A DNA stretch of 64,000 bases, taken from contig JBBRVE010000001.1 in NCBI GenBank assembly GCA_038247245.1, positions 1-64,000 of the forward strand. Reading direction: 5' to 3'. Shown one piece after another: positions 32,981 to 41,539 of this stretch (its first letter is position 1; each line of letters starts with the position of its first letter). Source of the DNA: JAPWJZ01 sp038247245. GTDB lineage: Bacteria; Pseudomonadota; Alphaproteobacteria; Micavibrionales; UBA2020. Made by a program: the position numbers and the translations under genes. Below the pieces are notes generated by a model. The model saw only the letters and a program-made list of their open reading frames with translations, was not told the DNA's origin and made no database searches.

Positions 32981-35604
32981 GATGCAACGCGGATGCGGCG
33001 GCGGAGCGGCACGATCGCCTGTTGTTCTTCGGCCTGTTCGCCATTTTCTTCGGCGACCGGCAGGGCAACTGCATGGAGGAGCGAGCAGCCGTCACGATAT
33101 AGCTGGATGCGCTTGATGCCCAGTTCCCAGCCGAGCAGCAACAGTTTCTGGACATCATCGACCGAACTGTAATGGCCAAGCTCGACCGTATGGCAGGCGG
33201 TGCCGGACAGAAAAGGTTCAACGGCGGCCTGCATACGCACCTGCGCTTCGGGCGATACGCGGCGCACGCCGGAACCGGACGGCGTCAGGCAGTCAAAAAT
33301 GCCCAGCTGTTTCGGGAACAGGTGCGGCGCGCCCTCGAGGGTCATTGCGCCGCAGCAATACAGGTTCGCGGCCTCGATCTCGTCTTCGGTGAAACGCATC
33401 GCGGTCAGCATATCGAACGTGCCGCTGGCCAGTTCCTGCGTGGTGAAGCCCAGCATATGGCGGCAGAAATCTTCGCCCAGCGTCCATTTGTTGAACGCAT
33501 AGCGGATATGCTGCGCGGTGCGGAGCGCAACCTCGAGCGCGTCCAGCGCGGCCTGATGGAAACCCTTGGCCTTCAATTCCGCATGGCTGATACCGGGCGC
33601 ATCCAGCAGCGTGCCGTGACCGACCGCATAAAAACTGATCCCGTCGCGTTCCTGCGCGTTGAAGCCCATTTTCTGCAACGCCTGCGCCGCCATCGGGTTC
33701 AGTTTTTTGCCGTAGATTTCGGCGGCGTCGTTGCCATCGGCGAAATAACCCTCGAACCTTACCAGCGACGCTTCCGGCGCGATATCGCGCGTCTGGCCGC
33801 CCAGCAGGGCCTGCAGCTGCTCATCCGTGTCCATCGCGGTCAAATGCGCGTGGCGGAAACCTTTTTCTTTGCCAAGCGCATAGGCGCGCGCCCATGCACC
33901 CTTCACCGCCTCGACCAAAGACTGGTCGGGGCAAAGCGCGGATTTCAATTCGGCGGGGCGGCGCGACAGGCCTTTTTGCATGTAGGATGTGCCTGCAACC
34001 GCGCTCATTTTATCCTTCACGGCCTGCAGATATTCTTTTTTCATGGGCGCGAAACCGGCAAAGGCGCCTGCCGCAACCGCGATTTCTGCGGAGGCTTCAT
34101 GCGCCGCACCAGACATCAATGCAGCAACCAGTGCCGCGGTCGCGCGTCCCGCATCGCTGTCATAACCCAGCATATTCCCCATCAGCAGCGCGGAAAGGCC
34201 GGACATGCCGATCGAGACGGGGCGATAGGTGACCGCTTTTTCAGGCAATGCCGCAAAAACGAACGACGCCTCGAGCGCGATCATGAGGATTTTAACGGTA
34301 TGCTGCAGTTTTTCAGCATCCAGCAGGACGCCGCCCTGACGGTTCGCGAATTTCAGCAATTGCAATGTCGCGGCGGGCGCGGCTGTATCGTGCAGGAACA
34401 CGACGCCCCCCTGCCCGCTGACCGCGAGCGGCGCTGTGGACTGGAACGCGGATGCGGCAGCCGTGCTGTCGCGGAATAAAATCGCAGGCTCGCCGGTTGC
34501 CCAGACGGCATCGGCAATCCCGTTCCACAATTTTTCGGCGGGGTAATGGCCTTTCGCCTCGCCCGCATCGCGCAGCAGGAAACCGTGGCCGGTCAGCGCG
34601 CTTTCGATAAATTCATCGGGCACAGATAGCGTGGCAGATAATTGCGGCGCCGCGGGTTCTTCCGCATGGGTAAACAAATCGATTTCTTCCGCGCCCTGTT
34701 GCGCCGCATGCACCGCCATGCGCAAGGGCGCTTCGGGCACGCCGGCGCGGCGCGCATCCATCATGGCCTGACGGAGTTGCAGATTATGTTCGGGATCGAA
34801 ACCGAATACTGAATCACGGTCGCAGGCGTCCATCACATGATGCAGCGCGGCCTCCAGCGTTTTGCCACCCACTTCCTGCGCGACGGACGCGACATCCGAT
34901 TGGCGTTTCATGGCAACGAAAGCAGGGCTGTCGGCGTTTTCGACCGGCAGTGTCACGGAAATTTTGCGCGTACCGCCATCCAGGGCCTGCCGTTCGCCCA
35001 GGACTTTCAGGCGGCGCAGGATATTTTTCTGCGGCGTGTCGGCCGCAACCGCAATACCGGCACCGCCGGCGTTTTCGCCGAACAGCGCATCGGAAAAACC
35101 CGCAATGCGCGCAGCGGGAATAAACGGCGCGTCGAGATCGTATGCCCAATCCAGCCCCGCCGTCGCCAGCAGCGCGATTTCGGGCAATGCGATCTGGTGC
35201 AGCAGGATGTGGCGGAATTCATCATAGAACGCGCGCGCGTCGTCTTCGGAATCAAACAACCCGGCCTTCCAGCCGTGATAGCAAAGCCCGCCCGCGATGC
35301 GCGCGAAGCATTCGCGGAAATCACGCTCATGCCGGAAACGCCATTCGGCGGAAATGCCGTCCAATCCCGCATCATCCGGTTCGCGCCGCCACAAAAACTG
35401 CGGCACGCCGTCTTCCGGCACGGGTTTCATCAAGGCGGGGATGGCGGTTTTGCAAAAGACCTGTTCGACCAGCACTTCGGCGGCGCTGCGGCCCCAGAGG
35501 GCGGGCACGGCGTATTCGGCGAAGTCGCCGTCCTGATGGATACGCTGCGCCACCCCTTTGACGGGGTCGGTATCCAAACGGGTATAGAGTCGCGGCACGC
35601 GCAT
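32977..35604 (-). CDS. Class II ribonucleotide reductase-like protein lacking catalytic cysteines
   Basis: An 875-residue intact protein aligning over its length with adenosylcobalamin-dependent ribonucleotide reductase NrdJ, as I remember that family. Kept: YHGWKAGLFDSEDDARAFYDE (109-129), the TGEPA stretch (370), GMSGLSALLMGNMLGYDSDAGRA in two parts (467-489), DIAPEASLVRFE (607), YCCGAMTLEGAPHL (749) and RMQAAVEPFLSG with LGWELGIKRIQLYRDG (790-840). Lost: the NPCSE site, where A-V-S-G-Q-G-G stands at 394-400 (Cys to Gln398, Glu to Gly400), the second Cys (Ala409), and the N-terminal NSPQWFN (now LPEIALLAT). No TSCPD tail. Probably not a reductase; role unknown. Confidence 0.85.
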   Translation of the reverse strand: MRVPRLYTRLDTDPVKGVAQRIHQDGDFAEYAVPALWGRSAAEVLVEQVFCKTAIPALMKPVPEDGVPQFLWRREPDDAGLDGISAEWRFRHERDFRECFARIAGGLCYHGWKAGLFDSEDDARAFYDEFRHILLHQIALPEIALLATAGLDWAYDLDAPFIPAARIAGFSDALFGENAGGAGIAVAADTPQKNILRRLKVLGERQALDGGTRKISVTLPVENADSPAFVAMKRQSDVASVAQEVGGKTLEAALHHVMDACDRDSVFGFDPEHNLQLRQAMMDARRAGVPEAPLRMAVHAAQQGAEEIDLFTHAEEPAAPQLSATLSVPDEFIESALTGHGFLLRDAGEAKGHYPAEKLWNGIADAVWATGEPAILFRDSTAAASAFQSTAPLAVSGQGGVVFLHDTAAPAATLQLLKFANRQGGVLLDAEKLQHTVKILMIALEASFVFAALPEKAVTYRPVSIGMSGLSALLMGNMLGYDSDAGRATAALVAALMSGAAHEASAEIAVAAGAFAGFAPMKKEYLQAVKDKMSAVAGTSYMQKGLSRRPAELKSALCPDQSLVEAVKGAWARAYALGKEKGFRHAHLTAMDTDEQLQALLGGQTRDIAPEASLVRFEGYFADGNDAAEIYGKKLNPMAAQALQKMGFNAQERDGISFYAVGHGTLLDAPGISHAELKAKGFHQAALDALEVALRTAQHIRYAFNKWTLGEDFCRHMLGFTTQELASGTFDMLTAMRFTEDEIEAANLYCCGAMTLEGAPHLFPKQLGIFDCLTPSGSGVRRVSPEAQVRMQAAVEPFLSGTACHTVELGHYSSVDDVQKLLLLGWELGIKRIQLYRDGCSLLHAVALPVAEENGEQAEEQQAIVPLRRRIRVAS

Positions 35605-35791
35605 CAATTAACCTGTTGTAATGTATTGATATTCTATGAAAACAACAAACGGGGGCTTGGGCGATAATGTGACACAATTACCCCTGCCTTATCAATTGCC
35701 GTTTTGTTGCTGTTATTGTTCCAGAAAAAAGTTGCGCCCCCCTGACCGCAGGGCGTATTCATTGGACTCCAGATTCTATTAAGGCGGAAAA

Positions 35792-36181
35792 ATGGCAAAA
35801 CTTTCCATATTCGGCGTTCTCAGCAATATCCAGATGCTGCTGCATACGGCGCTGCACGGTAAATTCGTGGGCAAGGATCAGCTGGGCAACAAGTATTACA
35901 AGGCGAACCCGCGCAAGAACAGCAAGCGCGAACGCCGCTGGGTGATTTATACCGGCGCTGCGGAGGCATCGATGGTGCCCCCCGAATGGCATGGCTGGCT
36001 GCACAGCCAGACCGACAAAGTCCCCCCGATAGAAAACCGCAACCGCAAATCATGGCAGCTGCCGCATTTGCCGAACCAGACCGGCACGGCGGGCGCATAT
36101 CTGCCCCCCGGCCATACGCTGAAGGGCGGCAACCGCGCAAGTTCAAGCGCGGATATCACGGCATGGCAACCGCCTGAATAA
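35792..36181 (+). CDS. NDUFA12-family complex I accessory subunit
   Basis: Homologue of the mitochondrial complex I assembly/accessory subunit B17.2, found in alphaproteobacteria and thought to associate with NADH dehydrogenase at the inner membrane. The 129-residue protein has the family core GKFVGKDQLGNKYYK near residue 28, RRWVIYTGAAEASMVPPEWHGWLH near 49 (in parts) and the C-terminal YLPPGHTLKGGNR. It is followed by mlaD and a DUF2155 gene, the standard alphaproteobacterial trio. AAGGCGG lies before the start. Confidence 0.94.
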   Translation: MAKLSIFGVLSNIQMLLHTALHGKFVGKDQLGNKYYKANPRKNSKRERRWVIYTGAAEASMVPPEWHGWLHSQTDKVPPIENRNRKSWQLPHLPNQTGTAGAYLPPGHTLKGGNRASSSADITAWQPPE

Positions 36182-36194
36182 CTGGAGAAGATAG

Positions 36195-36713
36195 ATGCAA
36201 AGAAATATGGCTGAAACGGTTCTGGGTGCCGTCGTCCTGCTGGTCGCGGGAACGTTCATGTTTTTCTTTTACCGCACAAGCGACATCGCGCCGCAATCGG
36301 GTTACCAGCTGGTGGCCGAATTCGACAAGGTCGACGGGCTTGAAAACGGCGCGCCTGTGCGCATCGGCGGCGTCAAGGTCGGGCAGGTGCTGGGGTTTGA
36401 GCTGAACGCGCAGACATACCGTGCGATTGTGCATCTCAGTATCAACGAGCAAATCAAGCTGCCCATCGACACCGCCGCCATCATCCAGAGCGCGGGCCTG
36501 CTGGACGGCAAATTCCTGACGCTGCAGCCCGGCAACGAAGACGACATGCTGAAACCCGGCGCGAAAATCGAATATACGCAATCGACCGCCAGCCTTGAGC
36601 AGCTGCTGGGTCAGGTAATCTTCAGCCTGACGAAAGACAAGGAAGAGGACAAAGCCGAAGAAAAAGCGCCGGATGCTCCTGCACCGGCACCCACGGAAGA
36701 AACCCACCCGTAA
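36195..36713 (+). CDS. mlaD: MlaD-like phospholipid transport substrate-binding protein
   Basis: Periplasmic, membrane-anchored MCE-domain protein of the Mla system that moves phospholipids between the two membranes. The 172-residue protein has an N-terminal membrane segment (about 5-26, VLGAVVLLVAGTFMFFFY), and the MCE domain with AEFDKVDGLENGAPVRIGGVKVG (in parts, 42-65) and AAIIQSAGLLDGKFLTLQPG near 96. The C-terminal tail is charged and Pro-rich. The permease and ATPase genes are not in the window. It overlaps the next gene by one base (TAATG). AGGAGAAG-like SD precedes its ATG. Confidence 0.92.
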   Translation: MQRNMAETVLGAVVLLVAGTFMFFFYRTSDIAPQSGYQLVAEFDKVDGLENGAPVRIGGVKVGQVLGFELNAQTYRAIVHLSINEQIKLPIDTAAIIQSAGLLDGKFLTLQPGNEDDMLKPGAKIEYTQSTASLEQLLGQVIFSLTKDKEEDKAEEKAPDAPAPAPTEETHP

Positions 36714-37438
36714 TGTTCAGGCCGTTTTCCATTCTCGCCGCCCCCCTGTTATGCCTCGGCGCTGCTGCTATGGTTTTTAGTTTCAGCAGCACAGCGGCTG
36801 CCGCACCGCGCAAGATGGAAAACACCTCGATCGTCGTCATGCGCACAATCGACAAACTGTCGGCGCGCACGCATACATTTGAAATTCCCGTCGATAAGAC
36901 TGTCAAGTTCGGCAATTCGCTGTTCATCAAGGTGCGGTCGTGCAAGCGCGCATCGCCGCTCGACCGGCCAGAGAGCGCGGCGTTCATGCAGATCTGGGAA
37001 CGCAAGCCGTCGGAAAAAGATTCCACATGGATTTTCAGCGGCTGGATGTTCGCATCCAATCCCTCGCTGTCTGCGATGGACCATCCGGTCTATGACGTCT
37101 GGGTGATGGAATGCAAAAACGCGGCGACCGCCGCAAAGCCTGCCGAAGTTTTCTCGTCCGAAAAAGCGCCCGAACACGCGCCTGAAACCGACGGCAAGCC
37201 CGCCGCATCGCCGGATGATGAACCCGTTGTCGATACGGAAGCATCACCTGAACCCGGCGACACCGCAACGCCCGCCAGACCCGCGCCCGCCGCCGTGACA
37301 GCGCCTGATGGTGCCGCGCCGGTTGCCGGTGAAAAATCGCCGCTGTTGAAACCCGCGCCCATGCCGCCCGTGGACCAGTTGCCGGGATCGTTCGAAGACG
37401 GCGAAGCAGCGCCCGATCCCGCCAACCCCGAAGACTGA
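36713..37438 (+). CDS. DUF2155 secreted protein with low-complexity tail
   Basis: A 241-residue secreted protein of the alphaproteobacterial DUF2155 family. It has a signal peptide (about 1-31, ending TAAAAPRK), a beta-rich DUF2155 domain (about 32-143: TIDKLSARTHTFEIPV, KVRSCKRASPLDRPE, MQIWERKP, WIFSGWMFASNPSLSAMDHPVYDVWV), and a Pro/Ala/Glu-rich tail of about 100 residues. The function is unknown. It starts on the mlaD stop. The whole tail is antisense to the extended 3' end of aat, overlapping by 349 bases. Codon use in the tail (GCG, CCC, GAA) fits normal coding in this frame. Confidence 0.88.
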   Translation: MFRPFSILAAPLLCLGAAAMVFSFSSTAAAAPRKMENTSIVVMRTIDKLSARTHTFEIPVDKTVKFGNSLFIKVRSCKRASPLDRPESAAFMQIWERKPSEKDSTWIFSGWMFASNPSLSAMDHPVYDVWVMECKNAATAAKPAEVFSSEKAPEHAPETDGKPAASPDDEPVVDTEASPEPGDTATPARPAPAAVTAPDGAAPVAGEKSPLLKPAPMPPVDQLPGSFEDGEAAPDPANPED

Positions 37439-38034
37439 TCATCAAACGTCACCGCCATTTCCAGCGCCGCCGCCAGCCGCGCATGATATTCCGCGCGGCT
37501 GATTTCCTGCACGCCGAACTGCATCAGATGTTCGTTGATGAACTGCGTATCCAAAAGCGCATAACCCCGCTGCCACAGCCGCGCCACCAGATAGACCAGC
37601 GTGATCTTGCTGGCATCCGTCGCCGTTGAAAACATGCTCTCGCCGAAAAATCCGCCGCCGATGGAAATGCCATAGACGCCGCCCACCAGCGTGTCGCCGC
37701 GCCATGCCTCGACGCTATGCGCGAATCCCGCATCAAACAGCTGCGTGTATAAATCGATGATCTTGTCGTTGATCCATGTATCGGGACGCGCATCGGCGCA
37801 GCCCGTCATCACCGCGCGAAACGCGCAGTCGAATGTGATGCGGTACGGTGCCTGCCGTATCGTGCGCTGCAGGCGCTTGGGAACATGCAACTTATCAATC
37901 GGCAGGATGCCGCGCATCTGCGGGTCGTACCATTCCAGTTTTTTCGCGCGGCGGCTGCGCGCCATCGGGAACACGCCGATGGTATAGGCATGCAACAGCA
38001 AATCCGGCGTTATGTCGGGGTCATCCTTGGACAA
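37090..38034 (-). CDS. aat: Leucyl/phenylalanyl-tRNA-protein transferase with antisense run-on tail
   Basis: Adds Leu or Phe to proteins with N-terminal Arg or Lys, marking them for ClpAP. The core is complete: LLHAYTIGVFPMA, LEWYDPQMRGILP, RPDTWINDKIIDLYTQLFDAGFAHSVEAW (in parts), GGVYGISIGGGFFGESMFS near 118 and LLDTQFINEHLMQFG near 160, ending near residue 197 (EMAVTF), as in normal homologues. No stop follows; the frame runs on for 116 codons into the antisense of the DUF2155 gene, giving a Ser/Gly/Ala-rich tail. Either the protein has gained a tail by loss of its stop or the real product is processed. Overlaps the following GNAT gene by 14 bases. Confidence 0.85.
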   Translation of the reverse strand: MSKDDPDITPDLLLHAYTIGVFPMARSRRAKKLEWYDPQMRGILPIDKLHVPKRLQRTIRQAPYRITFDCAFRAVMTGCADARPDTWINDKIIDLYTQLFDAGFAHSVEAWRGDTLVGGVYGISIGGGFFGESMFSTATDASKITLVYLVARLWQRGYALLDTQFINEHLMQFGVQEISRAEYHARLAAALEMAVTFDDQSSGLAGSGAASPSSNDPGNWSTGGMGAGFNSGDFSPATGAAPSGAVTAAGAGLAGVAVSPGSGDASVSTTGSSSGDAAGLPSVSGACSGAFSDEKTSAGFAAVAAFLHSITQTS

Positions 38035-38527
38035 GGCTTTTCACAAGCTTGAGCGTGAGCAGATCATCGACTGCGCGCATATCTCCCGCCACGACCGGCA
38101 CATCGTCATAGGAAACGCCCGCGCCATCCGGCACATAACCGCGGCGCACATACAGGCGTTGCGCCGCGCCGTAACGCGCATAGAGCCCGACGCTGATGCC
38201 CATATCATCATGGCCTTTTTCACGCGCGAGATTCTCGCACCACGCGACCATGGCATCACCGATGCCCTGCTGCCGTGCGGCGGGTATCACATTCAGATCC
38301 TGAATTTCCGGGATGTTCAAACGGCGGAATGGCGCATAAAGCGGTTTCCAGTTGATCTGGACATAGCCGACGGCCGCGCCCGCCTGTTGGGCCAGCAATA
38401 CCGTGCGCCCTTCACTCAGGCTGCGGGCGAAATATCCGGCTTCATGCGTTGCGCGCATGGATGCTGCGATGCCGTCCAGTGCGGTAATATCGCTTTCCGT
38501 CGCGACCCGCAGGCTAATATTTTGCAT
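38021..38527 (-). CDS. GNAT-family N-acetyltransferase
   Basis: A 168-residue acetyltransferase of unknown substrate. The acetyl-CoA binding motif is RQQGIGDAMVAWCENLA near residue 83; LRVATESDITALDGIAASMRATHEAGYFARSL (in parts) is the N-terminal strand-helix, and YARYGAAQRLYVRRGYVPDG is the conserved motif B. Start taken at the ATG at 38527, with AAGGA ten bases upstream; an ATG at 38545 gives six more residues. It overlaps aat by 14 bases and faces the mscS gene. Confidence 0.9.
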   Translation of the reverse strand: MQNISLRVATESDITALDGIAASMRATHEAGYFARSLSEGRTVLLAQQAGAAVGYVQINWKPLYAPFRRLNIPEIQDLNVIPAARQQGIGDAMVAWCENLAREKGHDDMGISVGLYARYGAAQRLYVRRGYVPDGAGVSYDDVPVVAGDMRAVDDLLTLKLVKSLVQG

Positions 38528-38651
38528 AAGGCGAGAGTCCTTCATAGTTTTATCCTAGCCCGACACCCCGACCCCTGCACCCGATTTTTTTTAGGCTTTG
38601 ATTTTCTGCTACACCGTTGGAAACGGCTGAAAAATAGGGAATACTGGTGGC

Positions 38652-39959
38652 ATGATCGAGGAATTCCTCCAAACGCTCAGTTCGGAAAACAAGCTCGCCC
38701 TGATGTGGGTTCTGGGTGCGCCGGTGATTGGCCTGCTGTTCTTCTGGGCGGCCAAGTCGCATTGGAAGACGCTGCCCGACAAGGAAAAATCATCCGCGAA
38801 ACTCTACCGCCGCCTGATCCCGCTGATCGGCCCCGTCATCAACCTGGTCGTGCTGATCGTGGGTGCGGCGCTGATCGGCAAAAAGGGCCTGATCGTTGAC
38901 GAAACGATGCGCGGTATCGTGCGCGTGCTGTGCTTCGGCTGGCTGGGGCTTGCGGGCGTCTACGCGTTGACGCATAGCCGCGCAAAAACGCTGATCACTG
39001 GATTGGTCGCGTTTTTCATCGGCTTCCTGTCGCTCACCAACCTTTTGGGCGATATCGTGAAAGCCGCGCAGGATACGACCTTCGCCATCGGCAAAATCGA
39101 AATTTCCGCTTATCAGGCCTGCAAATTCATCGTCAGCATCGTTTTGCTGCTGTGGCTTGCGGGTGCGGTCATTCGTGGCATGGAAATATCGCTGCAGAAA
39201 ATCCGTTACCTGCGCCCCTCCACGCGCCAGCTGTTCATGTCGCTGGGGCGCATCGGGGTTTATGTGGTGGCGGCGCTGGTCGCGCTTTCCACCATCGGCA
39301 TCGACCTTACCGCCTTTGCTATCTTCGGCGGCGCGGTCGGCGTGGGGCTGGGCTTCGGGCTGCAGAAAATCGCGTCCAACTTTATCAGCGGCATGATCCT
39401 GCTCCTGGAACGCTCCGTCGAAGTGGGCGACATGATCGAAATGGCAAATGGCGACGTTTCCGGCATCGTGAAAAAAACCGGCGCGCGCTACACGCTGGTC
39501 GAGGCGTTTGACAGCCGCGAAATCATGATCCCGAACGAGGATTTTATCACACAGCGCGTCGTCAACTGGACGCTCAGCGATGCGCGCGGACTGCTGCGGC
39601 TGCCGATCAACGTCGCCTATGGCACCGATCTGGACCGCGCCAAGGAAGTCATGCTGTCGGCGGCGCGCTCTCACCCGCGCTGCCTTGCATCGCCAGCACC
39701 GACCTGCATGCTGACAGGTTTCACCGACCTCGCCGTTACTTTCTCGCTCAACGTCTGGGTCGCCGACATCCGGGAGAAGCGCGTCACGACCCAAAGCGAA
39801 ATCCTGTTTTCCGTCTGGCGCAAGTTTCTGGAAGAAGGCATCGGCATGCCGCATTCGCCGCGCGAATCTTCCTACAAGACCATCGAGAAACAAATGGCGG
39901 CGCGGGCGGAGGCATCTGCCCCCGGGCCCGATACCCTGCCCGACGCGGCAAAGGTTTAA
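38652..39959 (+). CDS. MscS-family mechanosensitive channel
   Basis: Inner-membrane channel that opens under membrane tension to release solutes in hypo-osmotic shock. The 435-residue protein has five to six membrane segments (about 20-36, 55-75, 85-105, 115-130, 155-175, 195-215), the pore-lining helix with the Gly-rich FAIFGGAVGVGLGFGLQKIASNFISG (in parts, 223-248), then the beta domain ERSVEVGDMIEMANGDVSG and NEDFITQRVVNWTLS. It is larger than E. coli MscS (286 residues), fitting the YnaI/YbdG-like subgroup with extra N-terminal helices. The next gene starts three bases after its stop. Confidence 0.93.
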   Translation: MIEEFLQTLSSENKLALMWVLGAPVIGLLFFWAAKSHWKTLPDKEKSSAKLYRRLIPLIGPVINLVVLIVGAALIGKKGLIVDETMRGIVRVLCFGWLGLAGVYALTHSRAKTLITGLVAFFIGFLSLTNLLGDIVKAAQDTTFAIGKIEISAYQACKFIVSIVLLLWLAGAVIRGMEISLQKIRYLRPSTRQLFMSLGRIGVYVVAALVALSTIGIDLTAFAIFGGAVGVGLGFGLQKIASNFISGMILLLERSVEVGDMIEMANGDVSGIVKKTGARYTLVEAFDSREIMIPNEDFITQRVVNWTLSDARGLLRLPINVAYGTDLDRAKEVMLSAARSHPRCLASPAPTCMLTGFTDLAVTFSLNVWVADIREKRVTTQSEILFSVWRKFLEEGIGMPHSPRESSYKTIEKQMAARAEASAPGPDTLPDAAKV

Positions 39960-39962
39960 ACC

Positions 39963-40931
39963 ATGGAAGAAACCAAGGCATGTTTGCTTTCCTACAGCCT
40001 TGACGGGAATGGCAACGGCGAAGTTGTGGACCTTGCATCCATCAAGGCCGAAGACACGCGCCTGATCTGGATCCACATCAATGGCCGCCATCCCGACGCC
40101 AAAAAATTCCTGCGCGAACAATTGCACCTGGATCCCGTCATTGTCAAAACGATGCTGGCCGAGGAAATGCGCCCGCGCCTGGAAGAACAGGGCAATTACA
40201 CGCTGCTGATGCTGCGCGGCATTAACTTCAACCCCGGCCCCGCGCCGGAGGACCTTGTTTCCGTCCGCTTGTGGATCACCGGCAACCGCATCGTCAGCGT
40301 TGGCCGCCGCAAATCGAAAACTGTCGCCGATATGGATGAGCGCATCCGCCACGGGCGCGGGCCGAAGCGTGTGGGCGAGTTCGTAGCCATGCTGTGTTCG
40401 AGCCTGAATGACGGCATCGAGCCCGCGCTGCAGGAGCTGGAGGACACGATTGACCGGCTGGAGGCCCTGAGCCTCGAAAACCCCGACGCGCATTTGCGCA
40501 ACGACATCGCGGGCATCCGTAAACAGGCGACGCTGTTCCGCCGCCATATCGCGCCGCAACGCGAAGTTTTCAACCGTCTGCAATTCTCGCAGCAGGGCTG
40601 GATGCTGCCCGCCGATAAATGGCTGATGCAGGACAACAACGACCGCATGATGCGCTATCTTGAAGATCTCGAAGCCCTGCGCGACCGGGCGAACATCCTG
40701 CAGGACGAATTGCAGAGCGCCCTTTCCGGCAAGCTGAACAAAAACCTGTACACGCTTTCCGTCATCACCGCGATCTTCATGCCGCTCAGCTTTTTCAGCG
40801 GATTACTGGGCATGAACGTCAAAGGCATCCCGGGCGCCGACCACCCCGAAGCCTTCCTGATTGCCTGCGGGATTGCATTTATCATCGCCACCGTTCAGGT
40901 CGTGGTGTTCAGGCGGCTAAAATGGCTATGA
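39963..40931 (+). CDS. CorA/ZntB-type divalent cation transporter
   Basis: Pentameric inner-membrane transporter of the CorA superfamily. The 322-residue protein has the cytoplasmic domain (1-258), and two C-terminal membrane helices with the pore signature GLLGMNVKGIPGADHPEAF near residue 280, closer to ZntB (zinc) than to Mg2+ CorA because the Tyr before GMN is Leu and the loop lacks the Glu-rich CorA pattern. The substrate is therefore not certain. Three-base gap after mscS suggests a two-gene operon for ion balance. Confidence 0.9.
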   Translation: MEETKACLLSYSLDGNGNGEVVDLASIKAEDTRLIWIHINGRHPDAKKFLREQLHLDPVIVKTMLAEEMRPRLEEQGNYTLLMLRGINFNPGPAPEDLVSVRLWITGNRIVSVGRRKSKTVADMDERIRHGRGPKRVGEFVAMLCSSLNDGIEPALQELEDTIDRLEALSLENPDAHLRNDIAGIRKQATLFRRHIAPQREVFNRLQFSQQGWMLPADKWLMQDNNDRMMRYLEDLEALRDRANILQDELQSALSGKLNKNLYTLSVITAIFMPLSFFSGLLGMNVKGIPGADHPEAFLIACGIAFIIATVQVVVFRRLKWL

Positions 40932-41013
40932 TTTTCAATAGGTTGATAATTCGTTTGCATTCCCTACAGGCGACACGCAAAATCGCAGCATATTCCGGGC
41001 AGGAGCATTAAAC

Positions 41014-41538
41014 GTGAGCGGCAAGCGCGGCAACAGGATTTTATTAAGGGCGATATTGTTCCTGCTGCTGGTATTGGCGGCAGGGAACGCCATCTATGTT
41101 TTTCGCTATGCGCCCGTGCAGCAGCAGGCGATGCAGGCCGAACAACAGCTGGCGAAGCCCGTGTTTCCTCCCTATGCCGAACCGGAAGAACATGCCGCCA
41201 TCCAGCAGCCCTATGCGGCACCGGGTCGTGACTGGAAATATTACCCCCGTTCAACCTGGCACAGCGAGCTTGTTTCCAAACGGGAAGATGACGGCAGCTA
41301 TTCCTTCAACGTGACCTCGACCGGAGGGCGCGCAGGCGACCGCACAATCAAATCGTTCGAAGCATGGATCCGCAAAGCGAACGAAACGTCGGAAAGCAAG
41401 ATCGACCTGAAGCGCGATGCCGAGGGCAAGATCGTGACCAAGATCAGCTTCCCGACCGCAGGCGAATGGATTATCCGCGTGCGCCTTGCCCGCGAATCCG
41501 AGACGCTGGAATTCAGCGAACGCGTGGATGTGAAATAA
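41014..41538 (+). CDS. Single-span periplasmic protein, unknown
   Basis: A 174-residue protein with an N-terminal membrane segment (about 10-32, ILLRAILFLLLVLAAGNAIYVF) and a periplasmic part with a beta-rich C-terminal half (SYSFNVTSTGG, AGEWIIRVRLARESETLEF). This Ig-like pattern resembles FixH/YtkA-type domains but the similarity is too weak to assign. Start is a GTG at 41014, with AGGAG eight bases upstream. It stands between corA-like and the convergent GNAT gene, just touching it (1-base gap). Confidence 0.75.
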   Translation: MSGKRGNRILLRAILFLLLVLAAGNAIYVFRYAPVQQQAMQAEQQLAKPVFPPYAEPEEHAAIQQPYAAPGRDWKYYPRSTWHSELVSKREDDGSYSFNVTSTGGRAGDRTIKSFEAWIRKANETSESKIDLKRDAEGKIVTKISFPTAGEWIIRVRLARESETLEFSERVDVK

Positions 41539-41539
41539 C

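Noticed and set aside
38790..40583. Minus-strand frame of 597 codons
   Set aside because: Runs across two real plus-strand genes (MscS and CorA-like); the composition is a shadow.
40932..41013. Possible short frame before the 41014 gene
   Set aside because: No start with a ribosome site; best read as the leader of the GTG-started gene.
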